Assembly: GCF_001824475.1 (NCBI RefSeq) | Contig: NZ_MHXN01000003.1 | Span: forward strand, 7,850 to 71,849 | DNA length: 64,000 nucleotides | Reading direction: 5' to 3' | Origin: Phenylobacterium sp. RIFCSPHIGHO2_01_FULL_69_31 | Lineage (GTDB): Bacteria; Pseudomonadota; Alphaproteobacteria; Caulobacterales; Caulobacteraceae | In this document: in pieces, positions 8,431 through 17,667 of the stretch | How the letters are laid out: every line of letters begins with the position of its first letter | Position numbering within the stretch: the first letter of the stretch is position 1 | Translations under genes and position numbers: made by a program | The notes under the pieces: generated by a model | The model's input: only the letters and a program-made list of their open reading frames with translations | Databases searched by the model: none | Told to the model about the DNA's origin: nothing

Positions 8431-9064
8431 CCTCGAAGCTGGCGAGTTGGTCGCGCAGCGCGCGCTGGAAGGCCGGGCGCGCTTCGCACCGCTCGAGATA
8501 GGCCTGCAGCCGCGGCTCGCCCGCCACCAGGTCGGTGTGCCGCAGGATCTGCAGCACCGTCGCCATCATCAGGTCGCCGATGGTGAACTCGCCCTCCAGA
8601 TAGGGCTTGTCGCCCAGCGCGGCGGCCAGTTCGGAGAGCCGCTTCTTCACCCACACCTCCGCCTCCGGCCGCATCGCCTGCGCCCAGGCCTCCTCGGCGT
8701 GAAAGAGGTCGACCTCCGCCAACCGCTGGATGGGCGGCTCGATGGTATTGAGCGCGGAGAACAGCCAGCAGATCGCCCGGGCCCGGGCTTTCGGTTCCGC
8801 GGGCAGCAGCGCCTCGCTCTTCTCGCCGATGTGCAGGACGATGGCGCCGGACTCGAACAGCACCAGCCCCCCCTCCTCGTAGGCCGGCACTTGGCCATAG
8901 GGCTGGCAGGCCCGGTAGGCGGGGCTGTTCTGGTCATCGCCCAGCCCGATCAGCCACTCCTGATAGTCCAGCCCCACCTCTTCCAGCGCCCAGCGCACGC
9001 GCAGGTCGCGCACCAGGCCGCGGGCGAAGTCTGGGACCCAGCGGTACGAATAGAGGGTGATCAT
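8417..9064 (-). CDS. Glutathione S-transferase family protein
   Basis: A 215-residue two-domain GST: thioredoxin-fold N-terminus (MITLYSY... with the substrate loop YGQVPAYEEGGLVLFESGAIVLHI containing the cis-Pro and the Glu-Ser pair that bind the gamma-glutamyl part of glutathione) and an all-alpha C-terminus with FTIGDLMMATVL, the N-capping motif block. The start at 9064 overlaps the stop of the SRPBCC gene as ATGA; the open frame beyond it is a shadow of that gene. Third gene of an ArsR-SRPBCC-GST unit, a set often seen in alphaproteobacteria and plausibly a small stress or detoxification operon. The specific substrate is unknown. Confidence 0.9.
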   Translation of the reverse strand: MITLYSYRWVPDFARGLVRDLRVRWALEEVGLDYQEWLIGLGDDQNSPAYRACQPYGQVPAYEEGGLVLFESGAIVLHIGEKSEALLPAEPKARARAICWLFSALNTIEPPIQRLAEVDLFHAEEAWAQAMRPEAEVWVKKRLSELAAALGDKPYLEGEFTIGDLMMATVLQILRHTDLVAGEPRLQAYLERCEARPAFQRALRDQLASFEDQAA

Positions 9065-9528
9065 GGCAGAGGCTCCTGTGTCACGCCCTCGGCATAGGCC
9101 AGCTCGCGATCGAAGGCCTCGCTCCAGCCTCCGATATGGCTGTCGCGGCTCGCAACGTCGCGGAAGGGCGTCTGATGGAAGAGCTGGACGGTCTTGCCGT
9201 CCCTCTCGGTGAAGATCAGCGTGATGACCGTCTCCGGGTGCGACGCATCGTGCACCCAGCGGAACGTCATCACGATCCGGCGGCCCGGCTCGATCTCGAG
9301 GTAGCGGCCGGCCATTCGGGACTCGCCGTACTGGTCGGAGACCATGGTGGCGCTCCAGTCGCCGCCCTCCCGGAAGTCCAGCTCCGCCGCGGTGCAGGTG
9401 AAGCCGACCGGCCCCAGCCAGCGCATGAAGTGGCTGCGGTCCGCCCACATGTCGAACACCAGGCGGGCCGGGGCGGCGAAGGTCCTCTCGATCAGCAGTT
9501 CATTGTCGGCCAGGGCCCTACTCGCCAT
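9061..9528 (-). CDS. SRPBCC/AHSA1-family protein
   Basis: A 155-residue helix-grip (START/Bet v 1-like) protein of the AHSA1 type. It begins with the family pattern LLIERTFAAPARLVFDMW, contains MRWLGPVGFTC and ends in the long C-terminal helix SHIGGWSEAFDRELAYAEG; W-x-E-x-F-D-R is typical. These proteins have a hydrophobic pocket for an unknown ligand. Its 5' end overlaps the ArsR gene by 11 bp and its 3' end overlaps the GST gene by 4 bp, so the three are translationally coupled. In many bacteria ArsR and SRPBCC genes occur as this exact pair, implying that the ArsR protein represses the pair in response to a ligand. Cytoplasmic, no catalytic residues visible. Confidence 0.9.
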   Translation of the reverse strand: MASRALADNELLIERTFAAPARLVFDMWADRSHFMRWLGPVGFTCTAAELDFREGGDWSATMVSDQYGESRMAGRYLEIEPGRRIVMTFRWVHDASHPETVITLIFTERDGKTVQLFHQTPFRDVASRDSHIGGWSEAFDRELAYAEGVTQEPLP

Positions 9529-9865
9529 CGCGCTCCTCCTTCTGAATCTGCGCCAGGTAGGCGTCCATCCGCTCGAACCCGGCGTCCCAGAGACGCCGAT
9601 AGGCCCCGATCCAGCCGTCCGCCTCGCGCAGCGCCCGCGTTTCCAGGCGGCAAGGACGCCACTGGGCCTCGCGCCCCTGGGAGATCAGGCCGGCGTTCTG
9701 CAGCACCTTCAGGTGGCGCGAGACGGCCGGCAGGCTGATGTCGAAAGGCGCCGCCAGTTCGCGCACCGTCGCCTCACCCTCGCTGAGCCGAGCCAGGATC
9801 GCCCGGCGCGTCGGATCGGCCAGGGCGGCGAAGGTGGCGCTGAGCGGATCGGCGGACGGCGTCAT
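9518..9865 (-). CDS. ArsR-family transcriptional regulator
   Basis: A 115-residue winged-helix repressor. The HTH region is clear: ALADPTRRAILARLSEGEATVRELAAPFDISLPAVSRHLKVLQ is split here as the ArsR helices 2-4 (about residues 14-56), with recognition helix SLPAVSRHLKVL and the beta-wing around GLISQGREAQWR. No CxC metal-binding motif is present, so a metal sensor role is unlikely; this is the AHSA1-associated branch. It heads the ArsR-SRPBCC-GST unit and likely represses it from the direct repeats at 9876-9900, which lie 11 bp upstream of the start. Only the divergent MarR gene shares the promoter region. Confidence 0.92.
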   Translation of the reverse strand: MTPSADPLSATFAALADPTRRAILARLSEGEATVRELAAPFDISLPAVSRHLKVLQNAGLISQGREAQWRPCRLETRALREADGWIGAYRRLWDAGFERMDAYLAQIQKEERDGE

Positions 9866-9875
9866 TTATCTCACT

Positions 9876-9900
9876 CGTTAAATAACGGATGCGTTAAATA
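9876..9900. promoter_or_regulatory. Direct repeat upstream of the ArsR gene, candidate operator
   Basis: CGTTAAATA occurs exactly twice, at 9876-9884 and 9892-9900, a 16-base period. The AT-rich repeats stand out in this GC-rich DNA and sit 11 bp upstream of the ArsR-family start, where autoregulatory sites of such repressors usually lie. Confidence 0.5.
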
Positions 9901-9955
9901 CAAGAGCTGAGAGACCAGTCAAGTCGGCGGTTGCACACAACGCCCACGCAAACTA

Positions 9956-9978
9956 GATAGTTCGGCGACCTAACTATC
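9956..9978. promoter_or_regulatory. Inverted repeat abutting the MarR start, candidate MarR operator
   Basis: GATAGTT (9956-9962) and AACTATC (9972-9978) form a perfect 7-bp inverted repeat with a nine-base spacer, a length typical of MarR sites. It ends at the base before the MarR ATG at 9979, and no Shine-Dalgarno sequence separates them, so the mRNA may be leaderless with its promoter under the operator. Confidence 0.55.
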
Positions 9979-10413
9979 ATGCCCGACACGCCGCCTGACA
10001 TCGTCGCCCTCGCTGAAACCCTGCGGCCCGCCCTGCTGCGGGTGTCGCGGCGGCTGCGGCTGGAGGCGCAAAAGGTAGGGCTGTCCGCGCAGGACGCCCT
10101 CTTGCTGGGCCACATCACCAAGAACCCCGGCATCGGGGTCAGCGCCCTGGCCGAAGCCGAGAAGATCTCGCGCCCCACCATGAGCGCCCATGTGAAGCGC
10201 CTCGAGGCCGAAGGCCTGATCGCCCGCAGCGACGACGCCAAGGACGGCCGCCGCTCCGGCCTCGCGATCACGCCCGCGGGCACGCGCAAGCTCGAGATCA
10301 TCCGGCGCGAGCGCAACGACTGGCTGGCCGCCCGCCTCGGCCGTCTGTCCCCCGAGGATCGCGCCCTGCTCGAGGCGGCCGCCGGCGCCCTGCTCCGCAT
10401 GGTGGACGCATGA
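9979..10413 (+). CDS. MarR-family transcriptional regulator
   Basis: A 144-residue winged-helix regulator. The HTH spans about residues 50-75 (GVSALAEAEKISRPTMSAHVKRLEAEGLI) followed by the wing with the D-x-R signature (SDDAKDGRRSGLAITPAG) that is diagnostic of MarR proteins. The C-terminal helix supplies the dimer interface. The stop overlaps the start of the DHA2 transporter as ATGA, the usual arrangement of a MarR repressor with the drug exporter it controls. Its likely operator is the inverted repeat ending one base before the start codon. Ligand unknown. Confidence 0.92.
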   Translation: MPDTPPDIVALAETLRPALLRVSRRLRLEAQKVGLSAQDALLLGHITKNPGIGVSALAEAEKISRPTMSAHVKRLEAEGLIARSDDAKDGRRSGLAITPAGTRKLEIIRRERNDWLAARLGRLSPEDRALLEAAAGALLRMVDA

Positions 10414-11867
10414 GCCCCACCGACGAGCCGCTCGGCGAAGCCCTGCCCGAAGCCTCGGCCCCCAAGGACGCGTCCGTCGTGACGCGCGGCTGGCTGGTGC
10501 CGGCGATCATCGGCTCGGCCTTGCTGATGCAGACGCTGAACGCCACGGTCATCACCAACGCCCTGCCCGCCATGGCGCGCGCCTTCGACGTCGAGCCCCT
10601 GCGGCTCAACACGGCGATCACGGTCTACATGCTGTCGGCGGCGATCTTCCTGCCGCTGTCGGGCTGGCTGGCCGACCGTTTCGGCGCCCGGCGCGTGTTC
10701 ATGTGCTCCATCGTCCTCTACGCCGCCGGCTCTGCAGCCTGCGGCTTCGCGGGCGACCTCTGGCAGCTGATCCTCTTCCGCTTCCTCCAGGGCGCGGCCG
10801 GCGCAACCCTGATGCCGGTCGGCCGCCTGGTGCTGCTGCGGACCACCCCCAAGCGCGAGCTGGTGGGCGCCATGTCGGTGGTGACCATGCCGGCGCTCCT
10901 GGGGCCGGTGATGGGCCCCGTCATCGGCGGCGCCATCGTCACCTTCGCCGACTGGCGATGGATCTTTTTCATGAACCTGCCGATCGCAGTGATCGGCCTG
11001 ATCCTGGTCTGGCGCCATGTGCCCGAGGTGCGGGAACAGGGGCCATCGCCCGTAGACCTCCCGGGCATCGTCCTGACCGGCCTGGGCCTAGCCGCCCTGA
11101 TTTTCGGCTTCGAGAACCTGGGCCGCGAAGCCCTGGGCCCGTGGGCGGTAGCCGGCCTGTTTGCGCTCGGCCTCGCCAGTCTGGGCCTCTACGCTTGGCA
11201 CGCCGGCCGCACGCCCCACGCGGTCATCCAGCTCGGCATCTTCCGCAAGCCCACCTTCACCGCCTCGGTGATCGGCGGCGGCTTCATGCGCGTGGCCATG
11301 GGCGCCAACCCATTCCTGCTGGCCATGCTGCTGCAGGTGGCGTTCGGGATGAGCGCCTTTGCCGCCGGCCTGATGACCTTCATCTCGGCGGTCGGCGCCC
11401 TGGTGATGAAGACCACCGCCCCGCCGATCCTGCGCCGCTTCGGCTTCCGCACGGTGCTGCTGGTCAACGCCGTGATCGTGGGGCTCAGCTTCGTCGCCTA
11501 CGCCCTCTTCCGCCCGGACTGGCCGCACTGGGCGATCATGGCGGTCCTGGGCGTCGGCGGCTTCTTCCGCTCGCTGCAGTTCACGGCCCTCAATGGCCTG
11601 GCCTATGCCGACGTCGAGAGCGACGAGATGAGCCGCGCGGCGACCACCGCCTCGATGGTGCAACAGCTCGTCCAGTCCATCGGCATTGGCCTCTCGGCCA
11701 GCCTGCTGCACCTTCTGATGGTCACGGCCGGCGCGACCCGGCTGACCGTCGAGACCGTGGCGCCGGCCTTCGTGATCGTGGGGCTGGTGACCATGATCTC
11801 GATGTTCTGGTTCGCGCGTCTGCCGACGGATGCGGGCGATGAGATGAACGGTCGGCGGGTCGCCTAG
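10410..11867 (+). CDS. DHA2-family MFS drug/proton antiporter
   Basis: A 485-residue inner-membrane exporter with about 14 membrane segments, the EmrB/QacA layout. Segment 1 is preceded by a cytoplasmic tail of about 25 residues and contains MQTLNATVITNALPAMA, the DHA2 motif D1 variant with Asn in place of the usual Asp. Motif A is seen as GWLADRFGARRVF, and motif C lies in LLGPVMGPVIGGAIV. No EmrA membrane-fusion partner is encoded next door, so it may work alone. Translation is coupled to the MarR gene by a 4-bp overlap, and expression is presumably induced by compounds sensed by that regulator. Substrate class (toxic organics) is inference from family and context. Confidence 0.9.
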   Translation: MSPTDEPLGEALPEASAPKDASVVTRGWLVPAIIGSALLMQTLNATVITNALPAMARAFDVEPLRLNTAITVYMLSAAIFLPLSGWLADRFGARRVFMCSIVLYAAGSAACGFAGDLWQLILFRFLQGAAGATLMPVGRLVLLRTTPKRELVGAMSVVTMPALLGPVMGPVIGGAIVTFADWRWIFFMNLPIAVIGLILVWRHVPEVREQGPSPVDLPGIVLTGLGLAALIFGFENLGREALGPWAVAGLFALGLASLGLYAWHAGRTPHAVIQLGIFRKPTFTASVIGGGFMRVAMGANPFLLAMLLQVAFGMSAFAAGLMTFISAVGALVMKTTAPPILRRFGFRTVLLVNAVIVGLSFVAYALFRPDWPHWAIMAVLGVGGFFRSLQFTALNGLAYADVESDEMSRAATTASMVQQLVQSIGIGLSASLLHLLMVTAGATRLTVETVAPAFVIVGLVTMISMFWFARLPTDAGDEMNGRRVA

Positions 11868-11927
11868 GAAAGGGCGCCGCCCGTCCCTATGGTGCGCGCT
11901 TCATTCTTGCCGCCCGAGTCCCCTCCG

Positions 11928-14612
11928 ATGAAATTTCTTGCCGCCGTCGCCGCCGTCCTCCTGGCGACGGCCGCCCCTGCCTTCGCCGGCGCCGCGCCGG
12001 CGAAGCCGGTGGCGTCCACACGGATCGTCCTGCCGACCGACGTGCGGCCCGATCGCTACGACATCCGCGTGGCGCCGGACGCGGCGAAGCTGACGTTCAC
12101 CGGCCAGGCCCGGATCGAGCTGACGGTGGTTCGGCCCACCGACCGGATCGTGCTGAACGCCGCCGACCTGACCTTCGGCAAGGTCGGCCTCTCCGGCCAG
12201 CCCGCGGCCCCGAAGATCGTGCTGGACGAGCAGCAGCAGACCGCCGCCTTCGTCTTTCCGAAGACGCTGGCGCCCGGCCGGTACACGCTCTCCATCGACT
12301 ACGCGGGCAAGATCTACCAGCAGGCCTCGGGCCTCTTCGCCCTCGACTACGAGGACGAGGACGGGACCAAGCGCCGCGCGCTCTTCACCCAGTTCGAGAA
12401 CTCCGACGCCCGCCGCTTCGCGCCCATGTGGGACGAGCCGGGGGTTAAGGCGGTGTTCTCGCTCACGGTGGTTGCGCCGCAAGAGCAGATGGCCGTCTCC
12501 AACATGCCAGAGCGCAATGACGACGCCGTCGTCACGAGCGATCACGAGCGCGGCGATGGTACGGTGGGGTCGCATTCCCCCGTAAAGCAGGCCGTTTTCG
12601 CCTCTGCCCTCAAGATGAAGACCGTCACCTTCGCCGACAGCCCGAAGATGAGCTCCTACCTGCTCTTCATGGCCCTGGGCGACTTCGAGCGCATCCATCG
12701 CCAGGTCGGCAAGACCGACGTCGGCGTGATCGTCCGCAAGGGCGACGCGGCCAAGGGCGAGTTCGCGCTGGATGCGGCGGTGAAGCTGCTGCCCTACTAC
12801 GAGGACTGGTTCGGAACCCCCTACCCGCTGCCCAAGCTCGACCTGGTGGCCGGCCCCGGCAACAGCCAGTTCTTCGCGGCCATGGAGAACTGGGGTGCGA
12901 TCTTCTACTTCGACTACGCTCTGCTGATCGACCCGAAGCTGTCGACCGAGGCCGACCGGCAGAACGTCTTCATCGTGGTGGCCCACGAGGTGGCGCACCA
13001 GTGGTTCGGTAACCTGGTCACCATGGGGTGGTGGGACGACCTCTGGCTCAACGAGGGCTTCGCCTCGTGGATGGAGAACAAGGCCACCGACCACTTCCAC
13101 CCCGAGTGGAAGGTCTGGCTCTCGACCCAGGCCGGCCAGCAGGGCGCCATGCGGTTGGACAGCCGGGCGGGCACCCACCCGGTGATCGCCGACATTCCCG
13201 ACGTCTTCGCCGCCGCCAACGCCTTCGACGCCATCACCTATCAGAAGGGCCAGGCGGTGATCCGGATGCTGGAGGCCTATGTGGGCGAGGACGCCTTCAA
13301 GGCCGGCGTCCGCAACTACATCCGCGACCATGCCTACCGGAACGCGGTCAGCGACGACCTGTGGCGCGCCCTGGATCAGGCCGCGCCCGACAAGAAGGTG
13401 GTCGACGTGGCGCACGACTTCCTGCTGCAGCCCGGCGTGCCGCTGATCCGGGCCAAGGAGGCTTCCGGCGGGATCTTGCTGACCCAGGAGCGCTTCGGCG
13501 TCGACGCGAGCCAGCGCACGCCGCAGACCTGGCGCACCCCTGTGGCGGTGGAGGCCGCCAACGGCCGCTGGCTGGAGGTGGTCAGCGCCGATACGCCGAA
13601 GACGGTCCCGGCCGCGACGCCGGCCGTCATCAACGCGGGACAGACCGGCTACTTCCGCAGCGCCTATTCCCCCGCGCTCTGGACCAGCCTCGCACCGACC
13701 TTCGCGCGCCTCCCGGCGGCCGACCAGCTTGGCCTGCTGTACGACAGCCGGGCCCTCGGCGAGGCCGGCCTCGCGCCCATGAGCGACTTCCTGGCCCTGG
13801 CCCGCAACGCCCCGGCCGACGCGGACCCCGTGGTGCTGGACGCGCTGGCCAGCCAGCTCGGCGCCCTCGACTGGCTATATGGCGGACGCGCCAGCCAGCC
13901 GGCCTATCGCGCCTTTGCCCGCGGCCGACTGGCGCCCATCGCCGCGCGGCTGGGCTGGGACGCCAAGCCCGGCGAGAGCGACAACGCCGCGGTCACCCGC
14001 CGCGCCGTGCTGGGCCAGCTCGGCGAGATGGGCGATGCGGCCACCGTGGCCGAGGCGCGCCGCCGCTTCGACGCCTGGCTGAAGGATCCCGCCACCCTCT
14101 CGGGCGCGGCCCGCAGCACCGTCCTGTCCATCGTCGCCGCCAACGCGGACGCGGCGGCCTGGGAGGCGATCCATGCAAAGGCCAAGGCGTCCAAGGACCC
14201 CACCGACCGGGCGCGGCTCTACGGCTACCTGGGCTCTAGCGAAGACGCCGCCCTGGCCGACCGCACCCTGGCCCTGGCCCTGAGCGGCGAGCCGCAGCCG
14301 ACCGAAGTCCCCGGCATCATCGCCGCCGTCGCCGGGGCCTTCCCGGACAAGGCGTACGACTTCGCCTTGGCCAACCGCGCGAAGCTTGAGGCGTTCCTCG
14401 AGCCCACCAGCCGCATCACCTATTTCGCGCAACTGGCCACCGGCTCGCGCGATCCGGCGATGCTGGACAAGCTCGCGAAGCTCAAGGCCACCGTGCCGGC
14501 CTCAACCCGCGGCGAGGTCGAGAAGGCCGAGGCGGCGGTCCGTTATCGTCTGGGCGTGATCAGGGACCGGGTGCCGGAGATGGACCGCTGGCTGGCCGCA
14601 AACGGCGGCTAG
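11928..14612 (+). CDS. M1-family aminopeptidase, exported
   Basis: About 894 residues with a signal peptide (MKFLAAVAAVLLATAAPAFA), so periplasmic or secreted. I start at the ATG at 11928, where that signal begins; an ATG 13 codons upstream gives an unnatural N-terminus. The exopeptidase motif appears as AAMENWG (about 317-323; Ala replaces the first Gly of GAMEN), and the zinc site is HEVAHQ at residues 353-358 with the third ligand Glu about 19 residues later in NEGFASW. A C-terminal ERAP1-like helical domain follows (about 560-890). The enzyme removes N-terminal residues from peptides for nutrition. It ends with a 4-bp convergent overlap with the small gene on the other strand. Alone in its unit. 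Confidence 0.93.
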   Translation: MKFLAAVAAVLLATAAPAFAGAAPAKPVASTRIVLPTDVRPDRYDIRVAPDAAKLTFTGQARIELTVVRPTDRIVLNAADLTFGKVGLSGQPAAPKIVLDEQQQTAAFVFPKTLAPGRYTLSIDYAGKIYQQASGLFALDYEDEDGTKRRALFTQFENSDARRFAPMWDEPGVKAVFSLTVVAPQEQMAVSNMPERNDDAVVTSDHERGDGTVGSHSPVKQAVFASALKMKTVTFADSPKMSSYLLFMALGDFERIHRQVGKTDVGVIVRKGDAAKGEFALDAAVKLLPYYEDWFGTPYPLPKLDLVAGPGNSQFFAAMENWGAIFYFDYALLIDPKLSTEADRQNVFIVVAHEVAHQWFGNLVTMGWWDDLWLNEGFASWMENKATDHFHPEWKVWLSTQAGQQGAMRLDSRAGTHPVIADIPDVFAAANAFDAITYQKGQAVIRMLEAYVGEDAFKAGVRNYIRDHAYRNAVSDDLWRALDQAAPDKKVVDVAHDFLLQPGVPLIRAKEASGGILLTQERFGVDASQRTPQTWRTPVAVEAANGRWLEVVSADTPKTVPAATPAVINAGQTGYFRSAYSPALWTSLAPTFARLPAADQLGLLYDSRALGEAGLAPMSDFLALARNAPADADPVVLDALASQLGALDWLYGGRASQPAYRAFARGRLAPIAARLGWDAKPGESDNAAVTRRAVLGQLGEMGDAATVAEARRRFDAWLKDPATLSGAARSTVLSIVAANADAAAWEAIHAKAKASKDPTDRARLYGYLGSSEDAALADRTLALALSGEPQPTEVPGIIAAVAGAFPDKAYDFALANRAKLEAFLEPTSRITYFAQLATGSRDPAMLDKLAKLKATVPASTRGEVEKAEAAVRYRLGVIRDRVPEMDRWLAANGG

Positions 14613-14842
14613 TCGCAGGGCGCGGTTTCGCCGGTCTCGGGGTCGATGCGGAAGCACTGGCGCTCGCCGGTGTCCAGGTCCTCGACGTAGAGGCTGACCT
14701 CGTTGTCGGCGTCGGCCACGGGGTGGTGCTCGCCCAGGAAACTCAGGGCTGCGTCCTCGAAACTGACGCCTTCAATGAGGTGGGCGCGGGACGCCGACTC
14801 AGCGACGCCATGGACACAGAAGCGGCGGGTGAGTTCGCTCAT
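14609..14842 (-). CDS. Small conserved-looking protein of unknown function
   Basis: A 77-residue acidic protein with no signal or membrane segment. It begins MSELTRRFCVHGVAES and ends with a short beta-rich, acidic part (EVSLYVEDLDTGERQCFRIDPETGE) that reads like a two-strand hairpin. It may belong to the small DUF5961 group found in Caulobacterales, but I cannot confirm that from memory. The stop overlaps the aminopeptidase stop by 4 bp, and the gene lies 32 bp beyond the cysA stop on the same strand, so it could be read by transcripts from the sulfate operon. Codon use matches its neighbours, which supports it being real. No function is proposed. Confidence 0.55.
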   Translation of the reverse strand: MSELTRRFCVHGVAESASRAHLIEGVSFEDAALSFLGEHHPVADADNEVSLYVEDLDTGERQCFRIDPETGETAPCD

Positions 14843-14874
14843 GTCCCCTCAACGCACGACTCAGCCGTTTGGAT

Positions 14875-15957
14875 TCAAGCGGCGGCGTAAACCTGTGGAC
14901 GGAGGGGGGTGATCCGCACCGACAGCCCCGGACCGACGCCCGGCGGCAGGCTGGGCCCGTGGGCTTGCAGCTCCATAGGCGCGCCCTCTACGTGACAGTC
15001 GATCCGCACGTCCGGACCGCGCTGGGCGACGCCGCGCACCTGGGTCGCAAGGCCCGTCCCGCCCGGCGGCGCAAAGGCCACCTCGTCGGGCCGGAAGAAC
15101 ACCTCGACCGGGCCCTGGGGCGCGCCGGCCGGCGCCTCGCCCTCCCAGCCGGCGATCCGCAGCCGCCCCCCGTCCACGACACCGGGCAGCCGGCAGGCCT
15201 GGCCCAGGAAGTCGAAGACGAAAGGCGTCGCGGGATGCTCGTAGACCTCGTTGGGCGTGCCAAGCTGGATCAGCTCGCCGTCCTTCAGGATCGCCACCCG
15301 GTCAGCCAGGTCCAGCGCCTCCTCCTGATCGTGCGTGACGAAGACGGTGGTGACGCCCGCCCGGTCGTGCAGCTCGCGCAGCCAGCGGCGCAGCTCGCGC
15401 CGGACCTGGGCGTCGAGGGCGCCGAACGGCTCGTCCAGCAGCAGCATCCGCGGCTCGATCGCCAGCGCCCGCGCGAGGGCCACGCGCTGCCGCTGGCCGC
15501 CCGAGAGCTGGGAGGGGTAGCGCTTGTCGAGCCCCTCGAGCTGCACGAGCTGCAGCAGGTGCGCCACGCGGTCGGCGATCTCGGCCTTGCCCGGCTTTTC
15601 CGCCCGCTTCCGGACCGTCAGCCCGAACGCGATATTCTGTGCCACGGTCATGTGCCGGAACAGGGCGTAGTGCTGGAACACCATCCCGACCTTCCGGCGA
15701 CGCACCGGCAGGGCCAGGAAGTCCTCACCCGCGAAGCGCACTTCGCCGGCGTCGGGCGTCTCCAGCCCGGCCAGCACGCGCAGCAGCGTCGTCTTGCCCG
15801 AGCCGGACGGCCCCAGCAGCGCCAGGAATTCCTTGTCCTTGGCCTGGAGCGACACCTGCTTCAGCGCCGGAAAGCGGCCGAAGGCCTTCGAGATCCCCTT
15901 GATCTCAAGGGCGGTCGGGGTCGGGGCGCTAATGTCGTCGGCTTGCCGAAAGTTCAC
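14875..15957 (-). CDS. cysA: Sulfate/thiosulfate ABC transporter ATPase CysA
   Basis: About 360 residues, normal for CysA. The Walker A site GPSGSGKT is at about 49-56, the signature [15 protein letters not shown] and Walker [13 protein letters not shown] follow, then the switch His in [11 protein letters not shown], and a C-terminal TOBE-type regulatory domain (about 240-350). The start is uncertain: the frame runs to an ATG at 16059, but that part is antisense-like shadow of cysW; I prefer the GTG at 15957, which overlaps the cysW 3' end by 29 bp and begins just before the conserved ABC domain. It energises import of sulfate or thiosulfate through CysT and CysW. Last gene of the sbp-cysT-cysW-cysA operon. 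Confidence 0.9.
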   Translation of the reverse strand: MNFRQADDISAPTPTALEIKGISKAFGRFPALKQVSLQAKDKEFLALLGPSGSGKTTLLRVLAGLETPDAGEVRFAGEDFLALPVRRRKVGMVFQHYALFRHMTVAQNIAFGLTVRKRAEKPGKAEIADRVAHLLQLVQLEGLDKRYPSQLSGGQRQRVALARALAIEPRMLLLDEPFGALDAQVRRELRRWLRELHDRAGVTTVFVTHDQEEALDLADRVAILKDGELIQLGTPNEVYEHPATPFVFDFLGQACRLPGVVDGGRLRIAGWEGEAPAGAPQGPVEVFFRPDEVAFAPPGGTGLATQVRGVAQRGPDVRIDCHVEGAPMELQAHGPSLPPGVGPGLSVRITPLRPQVYAAA

Positions 15958-16795
15958 CGGAATGACGCCATTCGAGGACGGTCTTGAGGACCAGGGTGAG
16001 GAGCCCGAGGCCGGCCAGGATTGAGGCCGCCGCGAAGGCGCCGACGAATTCGTAGTCATTGTAGAGCACCTCGACGTGGAGCGGCAAAGTGGTGGTCAGG
16101 CCACGGACGCTGCCGGAGACGACGGAGACCGCGCCGAACTCGCCCATGGCGCGGGCGTTGCACAAAAGGACGCCATAGAGCAGCGCCCACTTGATGTTCG
16201 GCAGCGTCACCCGAAAGAAGGTGGTCCAGCCGCCGGCGCCCAGGGTGAGCGCGGCGGCCTCTTCGTCCGCGCCCTGGTCCTGCATCAGCGGGATCAGTTC
16301 GCGGGCGACGAATGGGAGCGTGACCAGGGTGGTCGCCAGGACCAAGCCCGTGGTGGCGAAGATGATCTTCACGCCGTGGTCCTGCAGCCAGGGGCCGAAC
16401 CACCCCTGGGCGCCGAACAGCAGCACCCAGACCAGGCCCGAGACCACCGGCGACATGGAGAACGGCAGGTCGATGAAAGTGACCAGGAGGCTCTTGCCCC
16501 GGAACTCGAACCTGGCCACCGCCCACGCGGCCGCCACGCCGAACACCGCGTTCAGCGGCACGGAGATCGCCGCCACGACCAGGGTCAGCCGGATCGCGGC
16601 CAGGGCGTCGGGCTGCTTCAGCGGCTCCAGATAGGCCTCAAGCCCCCGGGCGAACGCCTGGTGGAAAACCACGCCCAGCGGCAGCACGATCAGCACGCCC
16701 AGGACCAGGAGCGTCAGGGCCAGGAACAGGGGCGCAAGCCCCGGCAGACGAACGAGGGGGCCCCGCCCTGCGAAGCCTTGGCGAAGCAGGGTCAT
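15929..16795 (-). CDS. cysW: Sulfate ABC transporter permease CysW
   Basis: A 288-residue inner-membrane permease with six membrane segments. The EAA loop that contacts CysA is seen as [24 protein letters not shown] (split: [10 protein letters not shown], then [12 protein letters not shown], about residues 190-215). It ends in [16 protein letters not shown]. The open frame extends far upstream to 18739, but only as an artefact running over the other cys genes; the start at 16795 overlaps cysT by 4 bp (ATGA). It pairs with CysT to form the membrane channel. Order sbp-T-W-A is the standard one for sulfate importers. Confidence 0.92.
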   Translation of the reverse strand: MTLLRQGFAGRGPLVRLPGLAPLFLALTLLVLGVLIVLPLGVVFHQAFARGLEAYLEPLKQPDALAAIRLTLVVAAISVPLNAVFGVAAAWAVARFEFRGKSLLVTFIDLPFSMSPVVSGLVWVLLFGAQGWFGPWLQDHGVKIIFATTGLVLATTLVTLPFVARELIPLMQDQGADEEAAALTLGAGGWTTFFRVTLPNIKWALLYGVLLCNARAMGEFGAVSVVSGSVRGLTTTLPLHVEVLYNDYEFVGAFAAASILAGLGLLTLVLKTVLEWRHSGELSASRRH

Positions 16796-17661
16796 GCGCG
16801 GCCTCGCCGGGCCAGGACGAGCTGCAGGCCATTGACCGCCAGCAGCGCGCCGAAGGAGATCAGCAGCATGGCCAGCCCCACCGTGGCGGCGCCGGCGTAG
16901 TCGTACTGTTCCAGCTTGATGACGATCAGCAGCGGGGCGATCTCGGACTTCAGCGGCATGTTGCCGGCGATGAAGATCACGCTGCCGTACTCGCCGACCG
17001 CCCGCGCGAAGGCCAGGCTGAAGCCCGAGACCAGCGCCGGCAGGACGGCTGGAAGCACCACGAGGCGAAAGCGCTGCAGGTTGGTGGCGCCGAGGGTCTG
17101 GGCGGCCTCCTCCACCTCCCGGTCCAGGTCCTGCAGCACCGGCTGGACCGTACGCACGACGAACGGCAGGCCGATGAACAGGAGCGCGATGTAGATCCCG
17201 ATGGGATTGTAGGCGGCCTTGATCCCCAGCTTCGCCAGGGGCTCGCCGAGGACGCCGGTGGGGCCATAAATGGCCGTGAGCGCGATGCCCGCCACCGCTG
17301 TCGGCAGAGCGAACGGCAGGTCGACGAGCGCGTCGATGACCCGTCGGCCCGGGAACTCGTATCGGGTGAGCGTCCAGGCGGTCATCAAGCCCAGCGGGAT
17401 GTTGGTCAGCGCCGCCAGGAGCGACACGCCGAAGCTGAGGCGCAGCGCGGCCAGCACCCGGTCTTCGGTCAGGGTCGACCAGATGCCCGAGAGCCCGACC
17501 TCCCAGGGCCGAAGCACGAGGGCGGTGAGCGGCAGAACCACCACGAGGCCCAGCCACATGAGGGTCCAACCCATGGCCAAGGGGAAGCCTGGGAGGATGC
17601 TGGGCTGCAGCCAGCGACGGCGAGGCGTCCGCGGCGGGGACGCCAGTGCGGCGACGGTCAT
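16792..17661 (-). CDS. cysT: Sulfate ABC transporter permease CysT
   Basis: A 289-residue inner-membrane permease with six predicted membrane segments, the first at about 30-50 ([21 protein letters not shown]). The EAA loop reads [21 protein letters not shown] (about residues 180-200), and [23 protein letters not shown] is a strongly conserved block of CysT/CysU proteins. It forms the heterodimeric channel with CysW. Starts six bases after the substrate-binding-protein stop and overlaps cysW by 4 bp, so the operon is tightly packed. Confidence 0.93.
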   Translation of the reverse strand: MTVAALASPPRTPRRRWLQPSILPGFPLAMGWTLMWLGLVVVLPLTALVLRPWEVGLSGIWSTLTEDRVLAALRLSFGVSLLAALTNIPLGLMTAWTLTRYEFPGRRVIDALVDLPFALPTAVAGIALTAIYGPTGVLGEPLAKLGIKAAYNPIGIYIALLFIGLPFVVRTVQPVLQDLDREVEEAAQTLGATNLQRFRLVVLPAVLPALVSGFSLAFARAVGEYGSVIFIAGNMPLKSEIAPLLIVIKLEQYDYAGAATVGLAMLLISFGALLAVNGLQLVLARRGRA

Positions 17662-17667
17662 CCGGCG

